From NCBI GenBank assembly GCA_036435485.1, contig CM071595.1, positions 108,616,580 to 108,680,579 on the forward strand: a DNA stretch of 64,000 nucleotides. The letters are read 5' to 3'. The DNA comes from Saposhnikovia divaricata. Its lineage: Eukaryota > Streptophyta > Magnoliopsida > Apiales > Apiaceae. The notes beneath the pieces were generated by a model. The model did no database searches, had not been told where the DNA came from, and saw only the letters and a list, made by a program, of their open reading frames with translations. Below, piece after piece: positions 9,830-20,962 of this stretch. Both the position numbers and the translations under genes were made by a program. Within the stretch, counting starts at the first letter, position 1. Each line of letters begins with the position of its first letter.

Positions 9830-12800
9830 TTGCAGGGCACCAGGGTCAGTACCCTAGTCGTGGACAGTGGATGTTCAGGACACATGACTGGAAATAAAGC
9901 CCTGCTATCAGAGTATGAGGAGAAGGCTGGCCCAGAAGTTTCCTATGGAGATGGCAACATAGGACATACACTGGGATATGGCAATATTAATCTTGGAAAT
10001 GTCATCATCACAAATGTAGCTCTGGTTCCAGGACTCAAGCATGATTTGCTATCTGTGAGTCAAATCTGTGATAGAGGATATCATGTAGATTTTCAGCCTG
10101 AATATTGCCAAGTGATCAGTAAATCTACAGGGAAAGTTGCTCTAGTTGGAAACAGACACAACAACATCTATGAAATAAAATTGTCAACCAACACAGATGG
10201 AAAAGCAGTGTGTCTGTCTACAAGAATGTCCAGTGAAGAGAGTTGGAAATGGCACAAGAAACTCTCTCATTTGAACCTGAACAACATCAATGAGCTAATC
10301 AAGAATGATCTTGTAAGAGGTCTACCAAAGTCCTTGTTGAATGTAGAAGGACTGTGTGATTCTTGTCAAAAGGCTAAACAGAGAAAAGTCTCCTTCAAAA
10401 GCAAATCTGAGTCTTCAATTGTTGATCCTTATCATCTACTACATGTTGATCTTTTTGGTCCAGTGAATGTGATGTCTCTTGGAAAGAAGAAATATGCATT
10501 AGTCATTGTTGATGAATATACCAGATTCACATGGGTATATTTTCTTGCAAAGAAGGATGAAACATCATTAACACTGACAGAACATATAATCCAACTGGAC
10601 AAAGGGTCAGAGCATCAAGTGAAGATAATCAGAAGTGACAATGGAACTGAGTTCAGAAATTCATCTATGGAAGAATTTTGCAAGAGTAAAGGGATCAAAC
10701 AAGAGTTTTCTGCACCTGGCACTCCACAACAAAATGGTGTAGTGGAGAGGAAGAATAGAACTTTGATAGAAGCTGCCAGAACCATGCTAGATGAAGCAAA
10801 GTTGCCAACTTATTTCCGGGCAGAAGCAGTTCAAACTGCTTGTTTTACTCAAAATGCAACACTGATCAACAAGCATGGTAAAACACCATATGAAATGGTG
10901 AAGAAGAAGAAGCCAAATCTAAAATATTTTCATATTTTTGGATGCAAGTGCTTTGTGTTGAAGACTCATCCTGAACAGTTGACCAAATTTGACCTAAAGG
11001 CAGATGAAGGAATCTTTGTTGGCTATCCACTGTCAACAAAGGCATTCAGAGTTTATAATCTGAGAACCAGAGTGATCATGGAGTCTATTCATGTGTCATT
11101 TGATGACAAGAAAATAACTGGACTTGAAGATGTTAATGAGCATGATCAACTGCACTTTGAAAATGAAGATTTATTAAACTCGGATGATATAGATCTGACA
11201 AACACTGTTGAGGTCAATTCTGAACCTCTACTGGTAAACACTGAAGAAACTTTTCAATCAGAAACAAGGGAAGAACCAGTTGAGGGGGAGCATGAAGAAT
11301 CACATCAAAGTGATAATTCAAACACTGATAGTGACTCAATTGATAACTCTGAATCAAACACGGTTGATTCAAACTCTGAACATTCAAATTCTGAGCAGTC
11401 ACATTCAGGGGGAGCATCAGAAAGTGAAGAAAGGCACCAAGAAAATCAGGAGAGCATGGATCAAGGGGGAGGATCACATGATGACAGAAGCAATCTGCCT
11501 TCTGCAAGAAAATGGACTAAGTCACATACACCTGATTTAATTATTGGTGATCCAGATGCAAGAGTAAGGACAAGAAGTGCAACAACAAATGAATGTCCGT
11601 TTCATGCATTCTTGTCACAAACTGAGCCAAAGAAAGTAGAAGAAGCTCTGAAAGATGCTGACTGGATAACAGCAATGCAAGAAGAGCTAAATGAATTTGA
11701 GAGAAATGAGGTGTGGACCCTTGTACCAAGGCCAAAGAACAGATCTATTGTTGGTACTAAATGTTTTTTCAGAAATAAAACTGACAGTGATGGTGTGATC
11801 ACAAGGAACAAAGCAAGACTGGTAGCTAAAGGTTATTCACAGCAGGAAGGAATAGATTATGATGAGACTTTTGCACCAGTTGACAGGTTGGAGGCAATAA
11901 GGATGTTTCTTGCCTATGCTTCTCACAAGAAATTCAAGGTTTTTCAAATGGATGTGAAAAGTGCTTTTCTGAATGGAAAACTTGAAGAAGAAGTATTTGT
12001 TGAACAACCACCTGGTTTTGTAGATCCAAAATATCCAGATCATGTCTACAGGTTAGACAAAGCACTCTATGGACTCAAACAGGCACCTAGGGCATGGTAC
12101 GAAACACTTGCTAAATTTCTACTAGAAAGTGGGTTTCACAGAGGTACTATTGACAAAACTCTGTTTTACTTTCAATCTGGTAATGACCTGCTCTTAGTTC
12201 AGATATATGTAGATGATATCATTTTTGGATCTACTAATGATAAACTCTGTAAGAAATTTGCCAAGCTCATGCAGTCTAGATATCAAATGAGTATGATGGG
12301 AGAGTTAAGCTATTTTCTAGGCTTACAGGTGAAGCAAACAGATGATGGAATTTTCATTAATCAAGCAAAATATACCAGAAATCTTCTCAAGAAATTTGGT
12401 ATGCTTGACTGTTCATCTGCAACAACTCCCATGGCAACTGCAACAAAACTGGACAAAGATACAGGTTCATCAGTGGATATGACAAGTTACAGAGGGATGA
12501 TTGGTTCTCTACTCTATTTAACAGCTAGTAGACCTAATATCATGTATGCCACCTGTCTGTGTGCAAGGTTTCAGGCAGATCCAAGGGAACCACATTTAAC
12601 AGCTGTGAAGAGGATTTTCAAATATCTCAAGGGAACTGTAACCTTAGGACTGTGGTACCCAAGAGAATCAGATTTTAAGCTACTTGGTTACTCTGAAGCA
12701 GATTTTGCTGGCTGTAAGATTGATAGAAAAAGCACAAGTGGAAGTTGTCAATTTCTTGGTGACAGACTAGTGTCTTGGTACAGCAAGAAACAGAAGTGAA

Positions 12801-13150
12801 TATCTACATCTACAGCTGAAGCAGAGTATATTGCTGCTGGTAGCTGTTGTGCACAGATTTTATGGATGAAGAATCAACTACTGGATTATGGGTTGAGGTA
12901 TAGTAAAATACCTATTTTCTGTGATAATCAAAGTGCTATTGCAATGACAGGTAATCCAGTACAACACTCAATGACCAAGCACATCAGCATAAGGTATCAC
13001 TTTATCAGAGAGCATGTAGAGGAAGACAATATTGAGCTTCACTTTGTGCCTACAGATCAACAACTTGCAGATGTTTTCACAAAGCCTCTAAGTGAAGCAA
13101 CATTTACAAGACTGGTCAATGAACTAGGGATGGTATCTGGTTTTGACTAA
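9830..13150 (+). pseudogene. pol: Pol polyprotein of SIRE-like element A, one in-frame stop
   Basis: Frame in +1 relative to gag and without an ATG start, so it would need frameshifting. Order: protease (DSGCSGHMTG at residue 12), GAG-preintegrase HHCC domain (about 130-190), integrase with VDLFGPV near 207, SDNGTEF near 268 and NGVVERKNRTL near 303, then an acidic Ser/Asn/Glu linker (about 445-560). RT has QMDVKSAFLNG near 706 and YVDDIIFGS at 793. RNase H includes ADFAGCKIDRKSTSG and, after the stop, EAEYIAAGSC and FCDNQSAIAM. A single TGA at 12797-12799 interrupts RNase H, and the frame then continues cleanly to 13150. All catalytic motifs are otherwise present, so this is a recently damaged copy. 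Confidence 0.92.
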
Positions 13151-15144
13151 ACATGTTGGTTAGACTCAAACTCTTTCAAATAAAATGTGTTGCTCATATC
13201 TCTGTAAATTGCTAAAGTGCTATGTGAACCTTATTAATTAAATTCTGTCAGCATGATTGTTGGTCATACACTGTTAATACGTTTGTTAAACTCTGTGAAT
13301 TCTGAGTTGATTTTTGTCTGAATGAAAATACCGATGAAGAAAAATGTATAGAGCATGATTTTCAGTGAAAAAAATCAAGATTCTTTTTGAGTCACTGTAA
13401 TCTAATCAGAAACTGCACAGTAAGTTAACACAGCATGATACTGTTTCATATTTAGAGCATCTCTTAGTTTATTTGATCCTAAACTCTGAATCTATGAATA
13501 CTGCAGGCATTGCCTCTCATGAATAACTCTGATATTGATGAACTCTAAACTCTGATTAGTGACACTCTGTTTTCAAGTCATACTTGATTCTTGATGATTC
13601 TTTGTTTGCACTTGTGAAAATTTTAAAACTTGAGATGTGTCATTGTTTATTTTGGTGAGAAACAGTTCATGTCTGAACCCTGTGAGATTTTGAGCTGAAT
13701 AAGTGATTGATACATTTTATATCAATCAGACTTTATTGTTGTGTGATGTTCATCAGTAAGTATGTTGCTCTAGAACTTGCATTAAACCATTTTGGGACTA
13801 CATGATATATGTGTGCATGAAGATGATAAAGGCATTAGGATTAACCATCTTTCTTCAAACACTGTTCAAAACATCTTTGAACACTGATCACAAACACTGT
13901 TCATAAAACACTACCCTTAGTAAACCCCTTTGAGCCAAATTAACTGCTCATTTTTCTTGAATACTGAAGTATTAAGAGCAGTTATATTCGTTTGTTAAAT
14001 CAAATTCAAGCAGGTGAGTATTTCTTAAAGATATCTTACTCAGTATATATATATATATAAATAATAATAAAAAAAAAAAAAAAAAGAGTATATATACTTA
14101 TCATCTTGTACAAATATGTACTAATCATTTGACTGAATATTTTGATCAAATAAATTGTTCAGTTAGAAATTCTCATCTCTTCTCATCTGTTTGATTTCAC
14201 TCAATTATAACCCTGAACAAAGTCCTTTTGATTTGTGCATAAATATAATCGAAGTGGTGTAGATTTGGTGGACATTCAAGCTTATGGTAGCATCTGCCTT
14301 TACTGAATGAATCTGAGAGTAAACACTTCACCTAAACACTTGTGTGATGTGAGAGTTTGTGAGACAATCCTTGACATGTAACTCACTGAATGATGCTTTG
14401 ATGTTTATCTCTTGATATTTTTGTCTATAATGACTGTGTGCTTACTTGGATAATCATGAACATAAACTGGAACAGGGATATTCAGATTTCTGTAATTAAG
14501 GAACTACAGAGTTTAGCATTCATCATATACTCTGTGTTTAATATGAGAGTTTGTGCATTCAGTGTTTATTGTTTTGATTTATGGATTTTATGAAATATTA
14601 GATGCTATAAAAATTGATTTGGTAAACTCTGCTACTCACACACGAAAATCACGACTGTGCATTTTTGAAAGGGTTTTTGTGATAAAGATTGAGTATTGGA
14701 CAAACACTGATTGATTGTGTTATGTACTCTAAGGTAAATTTTCATTAAGATAATTTGAAAATTTTGGAGTAAATGGAGTAAGTGACAACTGTTAATTGGT
14801 GTAATTAGTGGTAACGTGTCTTGATAAACGGAACGACAGCGGTAATAATGGCTTTTACTGCGCATGTATTAAGTGAACCGTTGCATGTGTGACACGTGTC
14901 CCACTCACTCATCAATGTGTCTCATTTTTACACTTTTCAAGGGAACAGTTGTGTGTTTTCAAGTAAAATCGTTTGAGTTTAGTTTTTAATTAAAACTCAA
15001 ATTACTTTTTCTCACAATCACTTTTACTCACTCGTATTCACTTTACCAAAACAGAAAACATCTTTGTTCTTCACTTTGGCATTTTCACAAACACCTTTCT
15101 TGCAAAACATTTTCACAGTTGCTTCTTGCTTATTTCTTGTTTCA
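13151..15144 (+). other. 2 kb spacer between pol and the third ORF
   Basis: AT-rich, with no supported gene. It holds (TA)n/poly-A sequence at about 14045-14085 and many AAACWCTG words (13288, 13481, 13547, 13857, 13892, 14507, 14560, 14624, 14702). SIRE-type elements often have a long spacer here. It may hold a promoter or splice sites for the third ORF, but none is clear. Confidence 0.6.
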
Positions 15145-18100
15145 ATGGCAACTAAACCTTTCACTGTCTTTGGTCTACGTTTTGTGCCTAACAATTATGC
15201 AGCTTTACTTGAGAATGACCGGGCTCCAGAGGCGTTTCATCTAATGCAAAATTTTCTTCGAAATTCTGAGATTGGGCAAGCGCTGGTTGAACCGGCTACT
15301 CTATCTGCTTCCCAAGTTGTTAGTTTCTGGAAAAATTCAAGATATATACAAGGAGGAGAAAGTGAAACTCCGTCTATCATCTTCTCTCATGAAGACCAAG
15401 AGTTTGTGATTACTCCACAAACTGTTCGTGATGTCATGGATTTCGACACACATACTTCATATGAAGTTGTCTCTGAGGAAAATCTGAGGGAAATGCTAAC
15501 AGAGATTGGGTACATGGAATCACTTGCCAAGCTGGGCAGTGTGAAGAGGCCAAACTTGAGAAAAGAGTGGAATTTTTTCTTTGATTGTATCACTAGGACA
15601 TTCCAAAAGAAGATCACCAACTGGGATGCTATTCCAATGGACAGTCTGCAAATTGGGTATTCTCTACTCTATGGCAGTAATTTTGATTTTGGTAGATATG
15701 TTTTAATGAATTTGGGTGATAAGTTGTCAGAGTCTACTACAGTTTACTTTGCTAGATTTTGTCAACTTCTGTTCAATGCATGTGTTTCTGGGTTAACTAT
15801 TGATGAAGCTGATGAAATTCAACCTTTTCGAGTCACTAAGAGAATATTCTCTGATATGACTAACAAAGATGTTGGAAAAGACATACCTCCTTTAGTATTG
15901 CCACTTGCTTTACAGAACTTTGTCAATCAACCACAAGATTCTTCATCATCAAACCATGACTCACATGAACCACATCAACCAGAACCACAATCTATGCCTG
16001 AACCTTTAGCCACTGATCGTACAGAAAACATCCCATCTCAACCTACTCAATCACCTGAGCCGATACCAACAACCACTGATCAACCTATATCACCTCAAAC
16101 ACAAACAGAACCTCAAAAACAATCTGACCACATTACTACTGAACCAACAAACCCTGTCACTACCACTCATCCACAACCATCACAAAAGCCAAAAAGGAAG
16201 ATACATACTGCAATCAACACCAAACATTCTAGAAGATTCAAACAAAGGGCAAATATACAAAGGGCAAATAGACTTTCAACACCATTGGTTGAGGAAAGTT
16301 CTAGTGAAAGTTCTAGTGCAGAAGAAGAATTTGTTGTAGTACCTCAAGCTAAGAGGAGAAGGCTTATTTTAACTGATTCTGATGATGAGCATGTTGAAGA
16401 GGCTCAAGAGAAAATCTCTTTTGATATTCCTACTGGTGAGCCAGAGGTTATCATAGAACCTATAATACCAGAATCTGAAGTCAAGCTTTCTGAACCAGAA
16501 GTTGTTAAGGTTCAAGAACATGAAGCTATTAGAGATGTTTTGTCTCCAATGGAAGAGTTTGCTGAAACTCCACTTTCTTTTAATCATGAAGCATCTACTC
16601 CACCACTAATGGAGGTTATACTTTCTATCGATACTGGTGTTGCTGATGGGCCTACTGTTGTTATTGAAGACACTGTGGTTGCATCACACACTGAGTTGAA
16701 CTCTGATGCTAATCATGTTTCTGCTCATAATGAGGAGGTTGATAAACCAGAAAAGGTTCTTTCTTCAGAGCAAACTCCAGTTGATAAAGGAAAACAGGTT
16801 GCTCAAGAACCTATTTCTGCTCAAGAACCTATTGCTTCTGTTGCCTCTACTAGTGAGTCAATCAGTGATTCAGTTGAAGCTAAGAGTACAGGAGTTGCAC
16901 AACCACAAAATCAGACTGATGGTCAGAAAACAGGAGAAAAACCAGATTTTGCTGGCCCTTCTAATAATGAAATTGATGCTGGTTATTTGGCCAAGCAAAC
17001 TGCTGATTGGTACAAGTCAGAGTGTATTTTTCCTCCTGGAAGGGCAGAAAAGTTTCTTGAAGTCAATTCTAAGAAGATTAAAAATCCAGAAATTTTCACT
17101 TGTTTGCAAGGCACAGTGATTCAAATCAAAACTTTGAATAATAGATTTGATGATACTCAGAAATCTATTGTTGATCTTCGAACAGAAGTTGCTACTCATG
17201 AAGAGAAAGCTCAACTAGCTAATGCTAAGCTCTTTCAACAATTTGCCAAAGCTCAAGCAAATATAAATGACAGACTGAGCACAGTTGAAAAGAATCAGAT
17301 TTTACTAAATGAGAAGGTTGATTCAATTGCAAACTCTCTTGAATTAATCACCTCAATTCTGATTCAAGATGATGATGATGATGTCAAAAAGGGGGAGAGA
17401 ATTGCTAAAACCAAGTGTAAGCAAACTCAAACTCTGCCAAAGAAAGATCATCTTGATGATGAAGGTACCAATGCTGAGAAGGGCTTAAGAAATGCAAATT
17501 CTAGACAAGGACATGGGAGGTCTACAAGGTCAAAGCCTAACTTGGTGATAGATACAAATGCTCAGAGTACTTCTGGTTCAAAGCCAAAGGATTTGTCATT
17601 CTCTGACAATCCACAAACAGATGAAGAATTGGCTGCGAAACTATTTCGTGAAGAGAATGCTGAAGCTACACTTGAGGATATTCAAGCTGAAGAAAAGCTG
17701 TTGCAGAAAGAGCATTTAAAAGCTCAAAAGTCCAAGAAAGTGAATAAAGTTGTTAAAGCTTCAAAGTCTTCAAGGCATGAAATGAAAGGAATTGAGATCA
17801 AAGAGAGATTATCTGGTATTCAAGAAGAAGAAGAAGAAGAAGAAGAGGATAAAGCAAAGCTGATTAGAAAGTCTTCTATTGATGCCAAGCTGAAGTTAAA
17901 AGGAGTGATGGGTGAAGAGAGCAAGAATAAAATGATAATTACAACCTCTGTTGGTACACATGTTGTACAGAAGAATAAAGACACAACCTCTGTTGCGACA
18001 CAAGTTGTGACTACACCAATACTGTCTTCTCAGTTGAAATCAAAATTTCGAAAAGGTGCTCTTCATGATTCGAGTCTTGCAGCTACAGCTCCAGCTACAG

Positions 18101-18816
18101 CTTCAATGGATTTTACTGATGGTAGAGCTTTATCTGGTAAAATTGCATATAACAAAGGAGGCATTGGCTCACATAGAGATAAAAGACAGAATGTTGCTCC
18201 CAGAGATCCTTCTTCATTGTCTGTTCCAGGTCGTGGTGTCACTCAAGAGAGTTTAGACAGACTGGAGTCAGTACAGCTTGTTCATCAGAAAAGTTTAGGG
18301 AAGGATTTCTTGTTATACTTCATGGCTGATGGAACGGTGTTCAAGATTGCTGAGAATGATATTGATTTAAAATTCTGGGAAGAACTAGAGTATGTTCTGT
18401 ACATTTTCAGAGTAAGAAATCAAAGAGCTCAATCAGTTGCAAATGTGCTCAGACAAAAGATGATACAGAGTCTTGCAAATAGACATATGAAATACAGCAA
18501 GTATGTTCCAAAGTATAGAGACTGGAATGGGAATTTGATTGAAATGCAGAAGGGAACTACAAAGCTGAAGACTGATCTTGGGATTACTGTTCTAGATTTT
18601 AATGTAAAGTCTGAAGAAATGAAGTTTATCAGATTGGGAAATGAAATGAGAAGAAACAAGATCTATGATCTCAGAGCTGCTATTTTTCAAACTGATGAGA
18701 ATGATCCAGATTTAAGAGAGATCAAGGTAGCTATGGAGATTGAACTTGAGAATGCTGAGAGGAGGTTGTTGATTGATTATCTCAGAACAACTCCAGATCT
18801 TGAGGAGGTTAGGTAG
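15145..18816 (+). CDS. Third ORF of SIRE-like element A (envelope-position, coiled-coil protein)
   Basis: Intact frame of 1,223 codons from the ATG at 15145 (MATKPFTVFGLRF). The frame is open for 27 codons further upstream, but without an ATG. Residues 1-260 form a compact, evenly hydrophobic region (including FWKNSRYIQGG and FFFDCITRTFQKKITNWDAI). A Pro/Gln/Thr-rich linker with basic patches follows, then acidic segments, a coiled coil around residues 690-770, a Glu run near 900 (EEEEEEEE) and a charged, helical C-terminus. No signal peptide or clear membrane segment is seen, so calling it an envelope protein is unsupported. Its position downstream of pol matches the extra ORF of SIRE/Maximus elements. 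Function is unknown. It is intact although pol carries a stop. Confidence 0.8.
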   Translation: MATKPFTVFGLRFVPNNYAALLENDRAPEAFHLMQNFLRNSEIGQALVEPATLSASQVVSFWKNSRYIQGGESETPSIIFSHEDQEFVITPQTVRDVMDFDTHTSYEVVSEENLREMLTEIGYMESLAKLGSVKRPNLRKEWNFFFDCITRTFQKKITNWDAIPMDSLQIGYSLLYGSNFDFGRYVLMNLGDKLSESTTVYFARFCQLLFNACVSGLTIDEADEIQPFRVTKRIFSDMTNKDVGKDIPPLVLPLALQNFVNQPQDSSSSNHDSHEPHQPEPQSMPEPLATDRTENIPSQPTQSPEPIPTTTDQPISPQTQTEPQKQSDHITTEPTNPVTTTHPQPSQKPKRKIHTAINTKHSRRFKQRANIQRANRLSTPLVEESSSESSSAEEEFVVVPQAKRRRLILTDSDDEHVEEAQEKISFDIPTGEPEVIIEPIIPESEVKLSEPEVVKVQEHEAIRDVLSPMEEFAETPLSFNHEASTPPLMEVILSIDTGVADGPTVVIEDTVVASHTELNSDANHVSAHNEEVDKPEKVLSSEQTPVDKGKQVAQEPISAQEPIASVASTSESISDSVEAKSTGVAQPQNQTDGQKTGEKPDFAGPSNNEIDAGYLAKQTADWYKSECIFPPGRAEKFLEVNSKKIKNPEIFTCLQGTVIQIKTLNNRFDDTQKSIVDLRTEVATHEEKAQLANAKLFQQFAKAQANINDRLSTVEKNQILLNEKVDSIANSLELITSILIQDDDDDVKKGERIAKTKCKQTQTLPKKDHLDDEGTNAEKGLRNANSRQGHGRSTRSKPNLVIDTNAQSTSGSKPKDLSFSDNPQTDEELAAKLFREENAEATLEDIQAEEKLLQKEHLKAQKSKKVNKVVKASKSSRHEMKGIEIKERLSGIQEEEEEEEEDKAKLIRKSSIDAKLKLKGVMGEESKNKMIITTSVGTHVVQKNKDTTSVATQVVTTPILSSQLKSKFRKGALHDSSLAATAPATASMDFTDGRALSGKIAYNKGGIGSHRDKRQNVAPRDPSSLSVPGRGVTQESLDRLESVQLVHQKSLGKDFLLYFMADGTVFKIAENDIDLKFWEELEYVLYIFRVRNQRAQSVANVLRQKMIQSLANRHMKYSKYVPKYRDWNGNLIEMQKGTTKLKTDLGITVLDFNVKSEEMKFIRLGNEMRRNKIYDLRAAIFQTDENDPDLREIKVAMEIELENAERRLLIDYLRTTPDLEEVR

Positions 18817-18878
18817 ACAGAATCTGTAAAACAGACAAATCGTCAACCAATAGACCACAAAACATATCATTAACAAGA

Positions 18879-19246
18879 ACTCGACACTAGGACTCGACTC
18901 ATTAACTCAGAAATCCAACTCAAACAACCAGCCAGTAATTTAAACAACTCAGTACAATCGTAGCAAAACTTCAGTGAACAAACTCGTAGCAAAACTCGCG
19001 GGACTCGGAAAAAGAACCGAGTCAACATAGCCATAACTCGGTGACATTAAGGAAACAATAACTAAAACTCTTGAAACTAAATCGTGAACTTAGAAATTGC
19101 AGACTCGAACGACTTTACAAACAACGATTATAAACTCGGGAAACAATATCATGACTCAGACTCGCAAAAAGATTACGACGACTCAAAGAAATTACTGCAC
19201 AAAACAACCCAGAAACAAAATCAATGAAACTCGACCAAGAAACTCG
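18879..19246. repeat. Cluster of ACTCG words
   Basis: At least eleven ACTCG and one inverse CGAGT occur in about 370 bp, usually as AACTCG or GACTCG, irregularly spaced. It lies in the far (U5-side) part of the putative minus-strand LTR. Confidence 0.6.
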
Positions 19247-19840
19247 AATCAAAAACAAAGTAAAATAGCTTGCTGTGTGGTAATGGTTCGAAGAGGAAAC
19301 AAAAAGAAAAAGAAAGAAGGGAAGGGGGAAGTTCTTGATCTCTGAAAATGAAAAAAATAAAGAAAATAAAGAAAAAAGCTGGGTTTGGTGTGTTTGAGAA
19401 TAAGGGATAGTAAAGAGAGTAAGATAGGGGAGAAACAAGCTTCGAATAAAAAAAATGGGACAGAAAACAAATGATGAAAAATTATAAAACTAATATTTTT
19501 GGCTTTTTTTTATTTCTGAAAATTAAATACGAAAATAAAATTTAACTACGAAATTAAAGGAAATCTAAAGGGGCATAACTACAATTAATAACTAAGAACA
19601 AGAAATTAAAATCGTTACTTTCAACCCCAAGTGGTTAGCATTTCGCTACTCTGTCCACTAAACAGATTTACGAAAATAACGAAAGCTATGTAACAAAAAC
19701 GAAAGAACAAGACGAGAAATTAAAGCAAACGGAATTTTTGCATTAAAATAAAAAAGTGTTTACAAGATTTAAAACTAAAAAAAAAAGAAATTAAAGCTAC
19801 CCTAAAATCTAAGATGATAAATACAAGGGGGTTGAGGGGG

Positions 19841-19848
19841 TATTTATA
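19841..19848 (-). promoter_or_regulatory. TATA box in the minus-strand LTR
   Basis: TATAAATA on the minus strand in the context CCTATAAATACCCCC, typical of LTR promoters. Confidence 0.6.
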
Positions 19849-20236
19849 GGATAAGAATTAGGGTTTAGGGGTGTGTTGTGTTAATCTCCACCATACACCT
19901 TTTAATGTGGTGGAGAAATCCTAGCCATCCAAATGTTTCCTTCCTTCTTAAGCTTTGTAGAGTGGATCTTGGCCATACACTTATTTAGTGTGTTGGGATG
20001 ATCTCCACCTTCCACATGTCTTCAAGGATTCCTTTTCCACCAAGTTCCTAATTTTTTTTCCTTTTTTCATTTAAGTCTTTTTTCTTACTCTTTTTTCCTT
20101 CCTTGCTCTTTATTTCTTTAATTTGTCATTTCTTTATTTATTCACGAATTTCCTGAAATGCAACAAAATAAATTATTAAAATACGAGTTCAAGCAATAAA
20201 TAGGTAATAAAAGTATGCAAAAATATGCACTTATCA

Positions 20237-20250
20237 CCACCCAAATTATC
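20237..20250 (-). promoter_or_regulatory. Polypurine tract of the minus-strand Gypsy element
   Basis: On the minus strand GATAATTTGGGTGG abuts the LTR start. It parallels the TTTGGGGGTG tract of the Athila-like element at 43181. Confidence 0.45.
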
Positions 20251-20598
20251 GTAGCTAGTACCTGAAAAAACTGAAAAGTTGGCATCAGATTACTGAGAAT
20301 ATCAGTTAATGTAACAATGTTAATTGACTAACCTTGTAATCTAGAGCTTCTAAAAGGCTAGTTCGTATTCTTTACAAAGTAAACATTGTTACCGTCCTAC
20401 TACCTCAAATTTGTATGTTGAAATTTTGTAAACCTTTTGTTGTGTCCTGATAAGATGGACCAATGTATTTGTAACAGTTTACATTTTGTTAATTTAATGA
20501 ATTGATATAGAAAGGTGTTCTTATATGCAAGACTCCTGACCATTTTCCTTGAACTAGTTAAACCACAGTTTCTCATTATTTGTAACTGGTTTGAATAT
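20251..20598. other. Unassigned sequence between Gypsy tract and PPR scrap
   Basis: AT-rich, no open frame with recognisable features. It could be the remainder of the Gypsy element's 3' region or ancient genic flank. Confidence 0.4.
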
Positions 20599-20652
20599 TT
20601 AGTTTTGGGAGCTTGTAGCCATGGAGGGGTCGTTGAGGAGGGCAAGAGTTTA
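20599..20652 (+). pseudogene. Pentatricopeptide-repeat (PPR) protein fragment
   Basis: Eighteen codons read LVLGACSHGGVVEEGKSL, which fits the strongly conserved C-terminal part of a PPR motif in plant organellar RNA-binding proteins. Nothing recognisable as PPR flanks it, and a CACTA element is inserted 45 bp downstream. The match is short but distinctive. Taken as a decayed piece of a PPR gene, it predates the CACTA insertion. Confidence 0.45.
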
Positions 20653-20747
20653 TCTATTAGAAAAAAACACGGAAATTCTCCAGTTTTCATAATAAAACAC
20701 TACAAGAAAAAGGGGCATTTACGACGGTTTTTTTGAACTGAAACCGT

Positions 20748-20962
20748 CGTAAATGGGGTCAATTACGATGGAATATTTCCGTCGTTTTTGCTCGAGTAGT
20801 AAGTTCAGATTTCCGTCACAAATTATCATTTTCGTCGCAAATTTAGTTATTCGTCGTAAGTTCAAATTTCGTCGTAAGTTTGCCGTCGTAAATGGGGTCA
20901 ATTACGACGGAATATTTTCGTCGTTTTTGCTTGAGTAGGAAGTTCAGATTTCCGTCACAAAT
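20748..20962. repeat. Internal duplication in the CACTA element (137-bp spacing)
   Basis: A segment of about 78 bp containing GTAAATGGGGTCAATTACGA and TTTTTGCT..GAGTAG occurs at 20748-20825 and again at 20885-20962 with few changes. Confidence 0.8.

Larger units (their letters stand above)
18825..20236 (-). repeat. Probable Gypsy 3' LTR on the minus strand
   Basis: Read on the minus strand, the block begins TGATAAGTGC directly after a purine-rich tract. That is the same start style as the proven Athila-like LTR at 41692-43180 (TGATAAGTGG). It has a TATA box (19841-19848) and could end ...GTTTTACA at 18825, eight bases past the third ORF's stop codon. The lower boundary is chosen only by TG/CA ends and by where element A sequence stops. 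Insertion here would explain the loss of element A's 3' LTR. No second LTR copy is in the window. Confidence 0.5.

Noticed and set aside
14045..14085. A-rich run as a poly-A tail of a retroposed gene or LINE
   Set aside because: It is part of a TA/A microsatellite inside the spacer of element A. No target duplication or LINE coding sequence adjoins it.
15064..15144. Earlier start for the third ORF, giving an N-terminal hydrophobic leader
   Set aside because: The upstream 27 codons lack an ATG (TTG at 15064), so the hydrophobic stretch is unlikely to be translated and does not support a signal peptide.
16706..17119. Leu-rich frame overlapping the third ORF of element A
   Set aside because: Out-of-frame reading of the low-complexity linker of the longer ORF.
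19615..19670. tRNA-like text on the minus strand (CTAACCACTTGGGGTTGAAA)
   Set aside because: It reads a little like the end of a tRNA, but no acceptor stem, D-arm or anticodon arm could be formed.
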